From: Amycolatopsis sp. CA-128772
Lineage (GTDB): Bacteria > Actinomycetota > Actinomycetes > Mycobacteriales > Pseudonocardiaceae
Assembly: GCF_002904295.1 (NCBI RefSeq)
Contig: NZ_PPHG01000073.1
Span: forward strand, 62,001-126,000
Direction of reading: 5' to 3'
DNA: 64,000 nucleotides
Shown: in pieces, positions 8,620-16,733 of the stretch
Layout of the letters: each line of letters starts with the position of its first letter
Numbering within the stretch: position 1 is the stretch's first letter
Program-made: the position numbers and the translations under genes
Notes under the pieces: generated by a model
Seen by the model: the letters and a program-made list of their open reading frames with translations, nothing else
Told to the model about the DNA's origin: nothing
Database searches by the model: none

Positions 8620-8670
8620 CGCTGAAGGCCGCCACCCACGACTCTAGTTCGCGGGTGGCGGCCTTCAGCG
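8620..8670 (-). terminator. Hairpin just after ftsZ stop
   Basis: Perfect 18-bp stem (CGCTGAAGGCCGCCACCC, 8620-8637, with 8653-8670) and a 15-nt loop, beginning 7 nt after the ftsZ stop. Likely terminator or 3'-end stabiliser that lowers read-through from the abundant ftsZ message into pgeF. Confidence 0.7.
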
Positions 8671-8677
8671 CTGGTGG

Positions 8678-9982
8678 CTAGCGCCGCATGAACGGCGGGA
8701 CGTCGACCTCGTCGTCCGACGGATCGTCGTGCACCGGCATCGCGCGCCCGGGCAGGCTGCCCTGCGTGGCGTTGGAACCGAGCGGCGAGTAGCCGCGCGA
8801 ACCGCCGCCGGGCTGCGGGAGCCCGCCGGACGGCTGGTTGCCGGCGGACGGCAGCGGCGAGTGCGTCCGCGGCGGCGCCACCGGGTAGCCGGAGCTGCCC
8901 GCCGACGGCACCGGGGTGGCGCCCGACGGCGGCGACGACGGGTTCGAGACCTGCCCCGCCGCAGCCGAGGCCGTGGTCGACGACGCCCGCGAGCCGGAGC
9001 CGAAGGTCGACGGGTCCAGCTTCTTGTGCGTCGGCGCGCCGGCGTCGAAGCCGGCGGCGATCACCGTGACGCGGACCTCGTCGCCGAGGGAGTCGTCGAT
9101 GATCGTGCCGAAGATGATGTTCGCGTCCGGGTGCGCGGACTCCTGGACCAGCGACGCGGCCTCGTTGATCTCGAACAGGCCCAGGTCGGAGCCGCCCGCG
9201 ATGGACAGCAGCGCGCCGTGGGCGCCGTCCATCGACGCCTCCAGCAGCGGCGAGTTGATCGCCTTCTCCGCCGCCTGGATGGCCCGGCCCTCGCCGCGCG
9301 CCGAGCCGATGCCCATCAGCGCGGAGCCCGCACCGGACATGACGCTCTTGACGTCGGCGAAGTCCAGGTTGATCAGGCCCGGCGTGGTGATCAGGTCGGT
9401 GATGCCCTGGACACCGGAGAGCAGCACCTCGTCCGCGGAGCGGAACGCGTCCATCAGCGACACGCCGATGTCGCCGAGCTGCAGCAGCCGGTCGTTCGGG
9501 ATCACGATGAGCGTGTCGCACTCGTTGCGCAGCGACTGGATGCCGTCTTCGGCCTGCTTGCCGCGCCGTTTGCCCTCGAAGGTGAACGGGCGGGTCACCA
9601 CGCCGATGGTCAGCGCGCCCAGCTTGCGGGCGATCTGCGCCACGACCGGCGCGCCACCGGTACCCGTGCCGCCGCCTTCACCGGCGGTCACGAACACCAT
9701 GTCGGCGCCCTTGATGACCTCTTCGATCTCTTCGCGGTGGTCTTCGGCGGCCTTCTGGCCGACCTCGGGGGCGGCGCCCGCGCCGAGGCCACGGGTCAGC
9801 TCGCGGCCGATGTCCAGCTTGACGTCGGCGTCGGACATGAGCAGTGCTTGTGCGTCGGTGTTCACCGCGATGAACTCGACACCCTTGAGGCCGACCTCGA
9901 TCATGCGGTTCACGGCGTTCACGCCGCCACCGCCGATGCCGACCACCTTGATCACCGCAAGGTAGTTGTGCGGGGGCGTCAT
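8678..9982 (-). CDS. ftsZ: Cell division GTPase FtsZ
   Basis: Tubulin homologue that polymerises into the septal ring. The GTP-binding core begins at VVGIGGGGVNAVNRM, with the tubulin signature GGGTGTG at about residues 103-109 and the T7 loop NLDFADVKSVM. After residue about 315 comes a Gly/Ser/Pro-rich linker, and the last residues DDEVDVPPFMRR are the conserved tail that binds SepF and FtsW. 434 residues. ftsZ is normally preceded by ftsQ in actinobacteria; here ftsQ lies 11.7 kb away (21705-22538), although the ftsZ promoter region looks intact. ATG at 9982 preceded by AGGAAGG. Confidence 0.98.
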   Translation of the reverse strand: MTPPHNYLAVIKVVGIGGGGVNAVNRMIEVGLKGVEFIAVNTDAQALLMSDADVKLDIGRELTRGLGAGAAPEVGQKAAEDHREEIEEVIKGADMVFVTAGEGGGTGTGGAPVVAQIARKLGALTIGVVTRPFTFEGKRRGKQAEDGIQSLRNECDTLIVIPNDRLLQLGDIGVSLMDAFRSADEVLLSGVQGITDLITTPGLINLDFADVKSVMSGAGSALMGIGSARGEGRAIQAAEKAINSPLLEASMDGAHGALLSIAGGSDLGLFEINEAASLVQESAHPDANIIFGTIIDDSLGDEVRVTVIAAGFDAGAPTHKKLDPSTFGSGSRASSTTASAAAGQVSNPSSPPSGATPVPSAGSSGYPVAPPRTHSPLPSAGNQPSGGLPQPGGGSRGYSPLGSNATQGSLPGRAMPVHDDPSDDEVDVPPFMRR

Positions 9983-10003
9983 CGAAGTCCGCCTTCCTGA
10001 TCG

Positions 10004-10073
10004 TTAATACCCGTACAGCCCGCCGGCCGGTGATCCACTCTCAACCTCAACCCCAGCTTGAGAGTTATGTCAA
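10004..10073 (-). promoter_or_regulatory. ftsZ upstream promoter region
   Basis: On the minus strand a perfect -35 TTGACA (10073-10068) is followed 17 nt later by TTGAGG as a weak -10. An 8-bp inverted repeat ACTCTCAA/TTGAGAGT (10037-10044, 10058-10065) overlaps the spacer and -10. The sequence around TTGACATAACTCTCAAG resembles the mycobacterial ftsZ promoter as I recall it. A TATTAA hexamer (10009-10004) nearer the gene could be a second -10. Confidence 0.6.
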
Positions 10074-10225
10074 CTGCCGACGTTAGGCAGGACGGTAGGC
10101 ACCAGGCACGCTCTAATCCAGTAGGCACGCCGTGTGTCGCAAAGGTGTTTTGCCACAACACGTTCGAGCGCGCAAGAGCGGGGAGCCGGGAACACCGCCC
10201 CGGCCCGATCTGCTATGGCGCAAGA

Positions 10226-10996
10226 TCAGGCCGGCATCGGCATGCTCATCAGGACGTCGGTGGGGCTCCCGGTGGGCGATCCGCCGGCCTGCTCGAGGCT
10301 GACCGCGACCTTGTCGGCGTCGCCGACGCCGTCCGCCACGACCAGGGACCCGTCCTCGGTGGCCTGGATGACCCCCGCCGAGCGCGGCGCGGCCGAGCCG
10401 GTGATCAGCCAGGCCTCGTAGACCTTGCCGCCCGCCTGCGCGGGCAGCCCGGCGTCCATCACCATCACCCGGTTCAGCGTCCGCGAGGAGACGACCGTGA
10501 CGCCGCCGCCGCTGGGCGCTTCGCCGTGCCCGGTCTTCGCGTCCGGCGCGGCGAGCAGCGCCGCCACCGGCTCGAACCGCTGCTTGGCCTGGTCGAGCCG
10601 GCTCTGCGCGGACTGCAGCTCCTGCTGCTGGGTCAGCGCGATCCCGCCGAACACGCCGCCCGCGGCGAGCCCGACGACGGCGGCCGCGGCCGACACGACC
10701 ACCGCCCACCGCGGCGCCCGCGCCGACCGGCGGGACCGCTCGGGCGAGCCGGGCCGGGTCCGCGGCGGCAGCTGGCGGGTGGCGTGCATGGCCGCCAGCA
10801 CCCGGTCCTTGAACTCCGGCGGCGGCTCCTCGGCCATCGCCGCGCCCAGCCGGGCCGCGGTCGCGCGCAGCTCGGCGACCTCCTGCGTGCAGGACTCGCA
10901 CTGCTCGAGGTGGCGGGCGAACTCCGCGCGCTCGACGTCGTTGACGGCGTCGAGCGCGAAGGCGCCGGCCAGGGTGTGCATCTCCGGCGTGCTCAA
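10226..10996 (-). CDS. rskA: Anti-sigma-K factor RskA
   Basis: Single-pass membrane protein that holds SigK inactive and releases it after regulated proteolysis. The cytoplasmic zinc-associated anti-sigma motif is H29-xxx-C33-xx-C36 (RHLEQCESC). The membrane helix spans about residues 97-121, and the extracytoplasmic RskA domain follows (TVVSSRTLNRVMVMDAGLP, VYEAWLITGS). 256 residues. ATG at 10996 overlaps the sigK stop (ATGA), so the sigma factor and its inhibitor are probably made together. Confidence 0.93.
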   Translation of the reverse strand: MSTPEMHTLAGAFALDAVNDVERAEFARHLEQCESCTQEVAELRATAARLGAAMAEEPPPEFKDRVLAAMHATRQLPPRTRPGSPERSRRSARAPRWAVVVSAAAAVVGLAAGGVFGGIALTQQQELQSAQSRLDQAKQRFEPVAALLAAPDAKTGHGEAPSGGGVTVVSSRTLNRVMVMDAGLPAQAGGKVYEAWLITGSAAPRSAGVIQATEDGSLVVADGVGDADKVAVSLEQAGGSPTGSPTDVLMSMPMPA

Positions 10997-11598
10997 GCGG
11001 TCACCCCCAGGCAGTCCCGCAGGCGGATCAGCCCGTCCCGCAGCCGCGTCTTGACGGTGCCCTGCGGCGTCGACAGCACTTCGGCCACCTCGCGATACGT
11101 ATAGCCCTGGTAGTAGGCGAGCAGCACCGATTCGCGCTGCAGTTCGGTCAGGAAGGACAGGCAGCGGCGTACCTGGGAGCGTTCGAGCCGGGCGGTGACG
11201 GATTCGGCGACCTCGTCGAACGGCCGGCCGCGGGCGGCCTCGAAGGTCGCCTTCTGCTCCCGCTCGGTGCTGGCGCGCGCCGAGCGGACGCGGTCGACCG
11301 CGCGGCGGTGCGCCAGGGTCATCGCCCAGTTCAGCGCCGAGCCGCGCTCGGGCGCGTACCGGGTCGCGGTGCGCCAGAGCTCGACGAGCACCTCCTGGGC
11401 GACTTCTTCGGACTGGGCCGCGTCCCGCACGATCCGCCGGACGAGCCCGTAGATCGGCCCGGCGAGCTGGTCGTAGAGCAGCTCGAAGGCCCGCTCGTCC
11501 CCCTTCGCGACGCGCACCATGAGCTCCTCGGCGGTGGGACCGGCCGGGGTTTCGGAGGGCACCGGCGCCAGGGGGCGCGGGCGGGCCGGCTCATCCAT
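10993..11598 (-). CDS. sigK: ECF sigma factor SigK
   Basis: Extracytoplasmic-function sigma factor of the SigK group. Region 2 (FELLYDQLAGPIYGLVRRIV, then WAMTLAHRRAVDRVRS) and region 4 (ESVLLAYYQGYTYREVAEVL with the helix-turn-helix STPQGTVKTRLRDGL) are complete; 201 residues. It overlaps DUF1365 upstream by 8 bp and rskA downstream by 4 bp. The gene set FAD oxidoreductase-DUF1365-sigK-rskA facing cyclopropane synthase-DUF1295 matches the mycobacterial sigK locus (Rv0444c-Rv0449c). Probable target promoters are at 13595-13662. Confidence 0.93.
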   Translation of the reverse strand: MDEPARPRPLAPVPSETPAGPTAEELMVRVAKGDERAFELLYDQLAGPIYGLVRRIVRDAAQSEEVAQEVLVELWRTATRYAPERGSALNWAMTLAHRRAVDRVRSARASTEREQKATFEAARGRPFDEVAESVTARLERSQVRRCLSFLTELQRESVLLAYYQGYTYREVAEVLSTPQGTVKTRLRDGLIRLRDCLGVTA

Positions 11599-12322
11599 GC
11601 AGCTGTCCTCCGGCGTTCTGCGGGGTGCGCGGCACGACCGCGGCCTTCCGCAGCCACAGCGTGACGCCGTGGCGGCGGATCAGCGCGGACACCCGCTGCG
11701 GGAGCAGGGGCCGGGCCAGCACGAGCCGGGCCAGCCACCGCGGGTTCACCGGGCGGCGAACTCCCCGCAGCGTAGCGACCAGCGGCGTGGTGGTGCCGCG
11801 GCGCAACGCCACGGTGAGGTCGAGCAACCCTTCCGGGCGAGGCAGGCGCATCCGGTACTCGCCGTCCATCTCCTGGAACGGCGAGACGTAGAACTCCTTG
11901 GCCGCGCGGGCGCGCCCGGCGTCGTCGGGGTGCAGCAGGTAGGCGTGCCGGCCGCCGTAGGTGTTGTGCACCTCGGCGACGACGCACGCCAGCCGGCCTT
12001 CGGGGTCGTGGCACCAGTAGACGCTGATCGGGTTGAACACGTACCCGAGCACGCGCGCGGCGGCCAGCATCACGACCCGCCCGCCGCGCAGGTCGACACC
12101 ACGCTCGGCCAGCCACGCGTCGAGCTTCTCGCGGATGCCGCGCGGGTCCGTGGCCGCGAAGTGGTCGCGGCGGTCGAACCGGGCGAAGGGCCGCAGCCAC
12201 CACGGCAGCCGCGGGAGGTCGTCCAGGTCCACCCGCCACAGGTACACGCGGTGGGCGAAGGCGTGCGGCGGGTCGATCCGCCGCACGTGCGCGACCGTGG
12301 CGTCGTAGAGCGCGTTCGTCAC
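11591..12322 (-). CDS. DUF1365 family protein
   Basis: 243-residue protein of the DUF1365 family, which nearly always travels with an FAD amine-oxidase-like protein and a cyclopropane synthase. Recognisable motifs are YDATVAHVRRIDPPHAFAHR, GYVFNPISVYWCHD and KEFYVSPFQEMDGEYRMR. The function is not established; context suggests lipid (fatty acyl) modification. GTG at 12322 overlaps the stop of the FAD oxidoreductase gene (GTGA). Confidence 0.9.
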   Translation of the reverse strand: MTNALYDATVAHVRRIDPPHAFAHRVYLWRVDLDDLPRLPWWLRPFARFDRRDHFAATDPRGIREKLDAWLAERGVDLRGGRVVMLAAARVLGYVFNPISVYWCHDPEGRLACVVAEVHNTYGGRHAYLLHPDDAGRARAAKEFYVSPFQEMDGEYRMRLPRPEGLLDLTVALRRGTTTPLVATLRGVRRPVNPRWLARLVLARPLLPQRVSALIRRHGVTLWLRKAAVVPRTPQNAGGQLHG

Positions 12323-13587
12323 CAGGTCACCCCGAGGCTTTCGGCGGCGCGGGCCCCCGCGGAACAGCCGTCTTCGTGGAAGCCCCAGCCGTGGTAGGCG
12401 CCCGCGAAGGCGAGCACGCCGTCGTTGAGTTCCGGCAGCCGCCGTTGCGCGGCCACGGATTCCGGCGTGTAGACCGGGTGCTCGTACCGCATCCGCGCAA
12501 CCAGGTGCGCCGGTTCGGGACCGTCGCCGGGGTTGAGGGTGACGACGTACCCGGTCGGCTCGTCGAGGCGCATCAGGCGGTTCATGTCGTAGCTGACCCG
12601 GACCGCGCCGGTCGGCGCGCCGCAGGCGGGCGCGCGGTAGTTCCAGCCGGCCCGGGCGCCGGCCAGCGACGGCAGCACGCTCGTGTCGGTGTGCAGCCAG
12701 GCTTCGTTGGCCGAGTACCGGAACGCGCCGAGCACCTCGCGTTCGGCGCCGGTCGGGTCGGCCAGCAGGGACAGCGCCTGGTCGGCGTGGGTGGCGACGA
12801 CGACCTTGTCGACGCGGTGCGGCGTGTCGGCGTCGTCGCGGATCTCGACCCCGCCCGCGGTCCGCAGCACCGACCGCACCGGCGTGGACAGGTGGACGGC
12901 GGTGAGCTGCTTCGCCGCCAGCTCGACGTACGCGCGGGAACCACCCACGACGGTCCGCCACGCCGGTGAATCCTGCACCGAGAGCATGCCGTGGTTGCGG
13001 AGGAACTCGAACAGGTACCGAGCCGGGTACCGGAGGGTGTCGGAGCGGCCGGCCGACCACACCGTGGAGACCAGCGGCAGCATGAAGTGGTCGACGAAGT
13101 AGCGGGTGTAGCCGCCGATGGCGAGGAACGCGCCGAGCGTGACGTCCCCCGCGTCGTTCGCCGCCAGCAGCCGCTTCGCGTGCCGGTGGAACCGCTTCAC
13201 CTCGGCCAGCATCCGCAGATACCGGCCGCGGAAGGCGTTGCCGCGCTGGGCGAACAGCCCGGGCAGCCCCTTCGCGCCGGCGTACTGCAGGCCGCAGCCG
13301 TCGCAGCGGATGCTCATCGACATCTCGGTGTCGCGCGTGGCCACCCCCAGCTCGCCGAACAGCTTCAGCAGGGTGGGGTAGGTGCGCTCGTTGTGGACGA
13401 TGAAGCCGGAGTCCACGCCGACCGTGCCGCCGTGGGTGCTCGGCACGTCGTGCGTGTGCGCGTGGCCGCCCAGGCGGTCGTCGGCCTCGAACAGCAGCAC
13501 CTCGTACTTGCGTTGCAGCAGGTAAGCCGCGGTCAGTCCGGCCACTCCGCTGCCGATGACGCCGATGCGTTCTCCCGTGATCTCCAC
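12319..13587 (-). CDS. FAD-dependent oxidoreductase (amine-oxidase fold)
   Basis: 422-residue flavoprotein with an N-terminal Rossmann FAD motif IGVIGSGVAGLTAAYLL (about residues 6-22) and the second motif LFEADDRLGGHAHTHDV typical of the Rv0449c-like amine-oxidase family. It is probably a lipid desaturase or related redox enzyme; the substrate is unknown. GTG at 13587 is chosen because the Rossmann fold starts there and longer in-frame extension would cross into the divergent cfa gene. A SigK-like promoter ends 7 nt before this GTG. First gene of the minus-strand operon with DUF1365, sigK and rskA. Confidence 0.85.
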   Translation of the reverse strand: MEITGERIGVIGSGVAGLTAAYLLQRKYEVLLFEADDRLGGHAHTHDVPSTHGGTVGVDSGFIVHNERTYPTLLKLFGELGVATRDTEMSMSIRCDGCGLQYAGAKGLPGLFAQRGNAFRGRYLRMLAEVKRFHRHAKRLLAANDAGDVTLGAFLAIGGYTRYFVDHFMLPLVSTVWSAGRSDTLRYPARYLFEFLRNHGMLSVQDSPAWRTVVGGSRAYVELAAKQLTAVHLSTPVRSVLRTAGGVEIRDDADTPHRVDKVVVATHADQALSLLADPTGAEREVLGAFRYSANEAWLHTDTSVLPSLAGARAGWNYRAPACGAPTGAVRVSYDMNRLMRLDEPTGYVVTLNPGDGPEPAHLVARMRYEHPVYTPESVAAQRRLPELNDGVLAFAGAYHGWGFHEDGCSAGARAAESLGVTW

Positions 13588-13594
13588 ACCGGTC

Positions 13595-13622
13595 CTTCGG
13601 GACCGCGGCCCGGCCGGATTGG
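13595..13622 (-). promoter_or_regulatory. SigK-type promoter for the FAD oxidoreductase-sigK-rskA operon
   Basis: Minus strand: CCAATCC (13622-13616), 15-nt spacer, CCGAAG (13600-13595), then 7 nt to the GTG. This is close to the mycobacterial SigK consensus I recall (CCATCC, CCGAAT). It implies autoregulation and a leaderless or nearly leaderless message. Confidence 0.55.
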
Positions 13623-13634
13623 CGGCCCGGGCGA

Positions 13635-13662
13635 CCAATCCACGCGGGCGGGGAGAGCGAAT
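13635..13662 (+). promoter_or_regulatory. SigK-type promoter for cfa
   Basis: Plus strand: CCAATCC (13635-13641), 15-nt spacer, GCGAAT (13657-13662), then 7 nt to the ATG of the cyclopropane synthase gene. It is a mirror image of the promoter at 13595-13622, with the same spacer length and the same distance to the start codon. Confidence 0.55.
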
Positions 13663-13669
13663 CCCGGGC

Positions 13670-14935
13670 ATGCCGAACACCACCGCGCACCGTCTCGCCT
13701 CGTTCGCCGAAAAGCTCCTCGGCGGACCCCTGCCCGTCGGCCTCCGCACCTGGGACGGCACCCGCGCCGGCCCGGACGACGCACCCACCGTCGTGCTCCG
13801 CAATCGCCGCGCGCTGCGCCGCCTGCTCTACGCGCCCGGCGAGCTGGGGCTCGCCCGCGCCTACGTCACCGGCGACCTGGACGTCGAGGGCGACCTCGCC
13901 GACGGCTTCCGCCGGATTTGGGCCCTCACCCGCGCGGGCGAGCTGAACCGCGTCGAGCTGGGGCCGCGCGACTGGGCCGAGGCCGTCCGGCTGGCCGCCC
14001 GGCTCGGGGTCGCGGGGCTGCCGCCGAAGCCGCCCGCCGAGGAGGCCCGGCTGTCCGGGAAGCTGCACAGCCTGCTGCGTGACCGCTCCGCGATCGCCCA
14101 CCACTACGACCTGGGCAACGCCTTCTACCAGCTGCTGCTGGACGAGTCGATGGCCTACTCGAGCGCCTACTTCACCGCGGAGGCGCAGAGCCTCGAACAG
14201 GCGCAGCACGACAAGCTGGAGCTGATCTGCCGCAAGCTGGGGCTGCGGCCGGGCATGCGGCTGCTCGACGTCGGCTGCGGCTGGGGCTCGCTGCTGGTCC
14301 ACGCGGCCAAGCACCACGGCGTCGAGGCCGTCGGGATCACGCTGTCGGCCGAGCAGCTGCAGCACGTCCGCGGCCGGCTCGCCCAGCACGACCTCGAAGA
14401 CCGCGTCGAGGTGCGCCGCCAGGACTACCGCGAGCTGCCGGACGCGCCGTTCGACGCGGTGGCGTCGATCGAAATGGGCGAACACGTCGGCGAGGTCAAC
14501 TACCCGGCCTACGCGGCGACGCTGCACCGCATGGTGAAGCCGGGCGGGCGCGTGCTGCTCCAGCAGATGTCGCGCGGCACCGTCGCCCCGGGCGGCGGCG
14601 CGTTCATCGAGCGGTACATCGCACCGGACATGACGATGCGCCCGGTGGGCCGGACGCTGGACCACCTGGAGTCGGCCGGGCTCGAGGTCCGGGACGTGCA
14701 CGCGCTGCGCGAGCACTACGTGTGGACGGTCCGGGCCTGGGCCGCCACCCTGGAGGAGAACTGGGCCGACGTCGTCGCGCTGATCGGCGAGACCGGCGCG
14801 CGGGTCTGGCGGCTGTACCTGGTGGGCGGGGCGCTGGCGTTCGAGGAGAACCGGATGGGCGTGGACCAGATCCTGGCCGTGCGGCCCGACGAGCACGGCC
14901 GGTCCGGCCTGCCGGCGACCCGGGAGTGGTCCTGA
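13670..14935 (+). CDS. Cyclopropane-fatty-acyl-phospholipid synthase family methyltransferase
   Basis: SAM-dependent enzyme that methylates or cyclopropanates unsaturated acyl chains of membrane lipids. The SAM site is LLDVGCGWGSLLVHAAK (about residues 195-211). The family motifs AIAHHYDLGNAFYQLLLD, YSSAYF and SIEMGEHVG are present, with an N-terminal domain before them. 421 residues, like UfaA1 (Rv0447c), whose locus has the same neighbours. It forms a two-gene unit with the DUF1295 gene (TGATG overlap). Confidence 0.92.
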   Translation: MPNTTAHRLASFAEKLLGGPLPVGLRTWDGTRAGPDDAPTVVLRNRRALRRLLYAPGELGLARAYVTGDLDVEGDLADGFRRIWALTRAGELNRVELGPRDWAEAVRLAARLGVAGLPPKPPAEEARLSGKLHSLLRDRSAIAHHYDLGNAFYQLLLDESMAYSSAYFTAEAQSLEQAQHDKLELICRKLGLRPGMRLLDVGCGWGSLLVHAAKHHGVEAVGITLSAEQLQHVRGRLAQHDLEDRVEVRRQDYRELPDAPFDAVASIEMGEHVGEVNYPAYAATLHRMVKPGGRVLLQQMSRGTVAPGGGAFIERYIAPDMTMRPVGRTLDHLESAGLEVRDVHALREHYVWTVRAWAATLEENWADVVALIGETGARVWRLYLVGGALAFEENRMGVDQILAVRPDEHGRSGLPATREWS

Positions 14936-15696
14936 TGCCCCAGCTGCTGGTCACGGCCGTCGTCACGCTGGTGGCGGTCGCGGTGACGTTCGGGATCGCG
15001 CGGGCGCGCGGGCGCTACGACACGATCGACACGTTCTGGGGGCTCGGGTTCGCGCTCGTCGCGGTGGTGGCCTTCCCGTTCGGCGACGGTCCGCTGCCGC
15101 TGCGGCTCGTGGTGACCCTGCTGACCGTGGTGTGGGGCGTGCGCCTTTCGGTGCACCTGCACCTGCGCAACCACAAGCTGCCCGAGGACCCGCGGTACGC
15201 GCGGATGGGCCACGGGCCGCTGAAAATGTTCGTGCGCGTGTACTTGTTCCAGGCGGTGATCCTGTACTTCGTGTCGCTGCCGGTGCAGTTCGCGGTGGAC
15301 GGCACGGGCATCGGCGTGCTCGGCGGCCTGGGCATCGCGGTGTGGGCCCTCGGTTTCGCGTTCGAGACGATCGGCGACGACCAGCTGCGCCGCTTCAAGG
15401 CCGACCCGGCGTCGAAGGGCAAGGTGCTGGACACGGGCCTGTGGCGCTACACGCGGCACCCGAACTACTTCGGCGACGCGTGCGTGTGGTGGGGCCTGTA
15501 CCTGCTGGCCTGTTCGACGTGGCCGGGCGCGCTCACCATCCTTTCCCCGGTGGCGATGACGTTCACCCTGGCCCGCGGAACGGGAAAACCCATGCTGGAG
15601 AAGGGAATGGCCCGCACGCGCCCGGCGTACGCGCACTACGTCGAGCGGACCAGCGGGTTCTTCCCGTTGCCGCCGAAGAAGGTCACTCCCCGGTAA
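14935..15696 (+). CDS. DUF1295 membrane protein (steroid 5-alpha-reductase-like)
   Basis: 253-residue integral membrane protein with about six hydrophobic segments. The C-terminal part carries GLWRYTRHPNYFGDACVWWG, the signature of DUF1295 and the related steroid reductase/isoprenylcysteine methyltransferase fold, which binds NADPH or SAM near the membrane face. Homologue of Rv0446c by locus. It probably finishes or supports the lipid modification begun by the preceding synthase (inference). ATG at 14935 overlaps the cfa stop. Its 3' end overlaps the convergent DinB-fold gene by 14 bp. Confidence 0.88.
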   Translation: MPQLLVTAVVTLVAVAVTFGIARARGRYDTIDTFWGLGFALVAVVAFPFGDGPLPLRLVVTLLTVVWGVRLSVHLHLRNHKLPEDPRYARMGHGPLKMFVRVYLFQAVILYFVSLPVQFAVDGTGIGVLGGLGIAVWALGFAFETIGDDQLRRFKADPASKGKVLDTGLWRYTRHPNYFGDACVWWGLYLLACSTWPGALTILSPVAMTFTLARGTGKPMLEKGMARTRPAYAHYVERTSGFFPLPPKKVTPR

Positions 15697-16189
15697 GCCC
15701 GTCGGTGAGCTCGCGCAGCACGTCGAGGTGCCCGACGTGCCGCGCGGTCTCCTCGATCATGTGCGTGAGGACCCAGCGGACGTTGAAGGTTTCGCCCTTG
15801 TGGGTCACCTGGTCGTCGAAGCCGTGCTCCGCCACGATCTCGCGGCTGCGCGCGCATTGTTCCTCGTAGTCGCCGAGCAGGGTGTGGAGAGTGGTGCCGG
15901 GCGGAATTCGGAACTCCGCGTCCGGATCCTGTTCGAGCTTCTCCTCCCAAGTGTCCTCCGCACCGTCGACGACGACACCGAACCAGAACCGTTCGTTCAG
16001 GGTGAGGTGCGCAACGAGCCCGGCGACGGTCATCAGCTCGCTCGGCAGGTGCACCTGCCGGGCCTGGTCCTCGGTGAGGCCCCCGGCCTTCCACGCGACG
16101 GTGGCGCGGTGGTGGTCGAGCAGGCTGGTGAGGATGTCGCGCTCGCCACCGGTGAGCGGCACCTTCGGGCGCTGGGGTCGTTCGGTCAT
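15683..16189 (-). CDS. DinB-superfamily (DUF664) protein
   Basis: 168-residue four-helix-bundle protein of the DinB/DUF664 group, many members of which are metal-dependent thiol (mycothiol) transferases. Diagnostic segments are LTSLLDHHRATVAWKAGGLT, VAHLTLNERFWF and WVLTHMIEETARHVGHLDVL; the histidines in HLTLNER and TARHVGHLD are the likely metal ligands. ATG at 16189 is preferred to an upstream in-frame GTG because the domain starts soon after. Substrate unknown. Confidence 0.85.
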   Translation of the reverse strand: MTERPQRPKVPLTGGERDILTSLLDHHRATVAWKAGGLTEDQARQVHLPSELMTVAGLVAHLTLNERFWFGVVVDGAEDTWEEKLEQDPDAEFRIPPGTTLHTLLGDYEEQCARSREIVAEHGFDDQVTHKGETFNVRWVLTHMIEETARHVGHLDVLRELTDGLTGE

Positions 16190-16229
16190 GGGCGGAACTC
16201 TGCCAGAGGGGTCCGACACTCCAGACACC

Positions 16230-16258
16230 TTGCTCACGATGTAATCGTGGACTAGGTT
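16230..16258 (+). promoter_or_regulatory. Promoter of the OhrR-like/osmC unit
   Basis: TTGCTC (16230-16235), 17-nt spacer, TAGGTT (16253-16258), then 7 nt to the GTG at 16266. It predicts a leaderless transcript. Confidence 0.6.
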
Positions 16259-16265
16259 TACGGAC

Positions 16266-16733
16266 GTGCCGGACGAATTCCTTCTAGACGAGCAAACCTG
16301 CTTCGCGCTCTACGCGGCGTCGCGCGCAGTAACGGACGCCTACCGTCCCCTGCTCGGCGAGCTGGGCCTCACCTACCCGCAGTACCTGGTGCTGCTGGTG
16401 CTGTGGGAGTCCGACGCCCGGCCGGTCAAGGAGATCGGCGAGGCGCTGCACCTGGACTACGGCACGCTTTCCCCGCTGCTCAAACGACTCGAGGCCAACG
16501 GGCTGATAACGCGGGCCCGCCGGCCCGCGGACGAACGCACCGTGGTGATCAGCCTGACCGACGAGGGCCGGGCGGCGCGCACCCGCGCGGCGGACGTCCC
16601 GTCGGAGATCGGCTGTGCACTGGGCCTGGAGGACACCGAGCGGCGGCAGCTCATCGCCACCCTGCGGCGGCTGACCGCGTCGGCCACCGCGTACGCATCC
16701 GATCATCGAGGAGGCTCTTATGCCCAGCCGTGA
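16266..16733 (+). CDS. MarR-family regulator, OhrR-like
   Basis: 155-residue winged-helix repressor. The N-terminal EQTCFALYAASRAVTDAY carries Cys12 at the place of the peroxide-sensing cysteine of OhrR. The DNA-binding wing region is KEIGEALHLDYGTLSPLLKR, LEANGLITRARRPADERTVV. It overlaps the osmC gene by 14 bp, so it most likely represses that gene and itself until an organic peroxide oxidises Cys12 (family knowledge). GTG start, leaderless promoter. Confidence 0.88.
   Translation: MPDEFLLDEQTCFALYAASRAVTDAYRPLLGELGLTYPQYLVLLVLWESDARPVKEIGEALHLDYGTLSPLLKRLEANGLITRARRPADERTVVISLTDEGRAARTRAADVPSEIGCALGLEDTERRQLIATLRRLTASATAYASDHRGGSYAQP

Noticed and set aside
11591..14896. A 1101-codon minus-strand frame spanning DUF1365, the FAD oxidoreductase and cfa
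   Set aside because: Only its last 243 codons (DUF1365) show family motifs; the rest is out of frame with, or antisense to, real genes.
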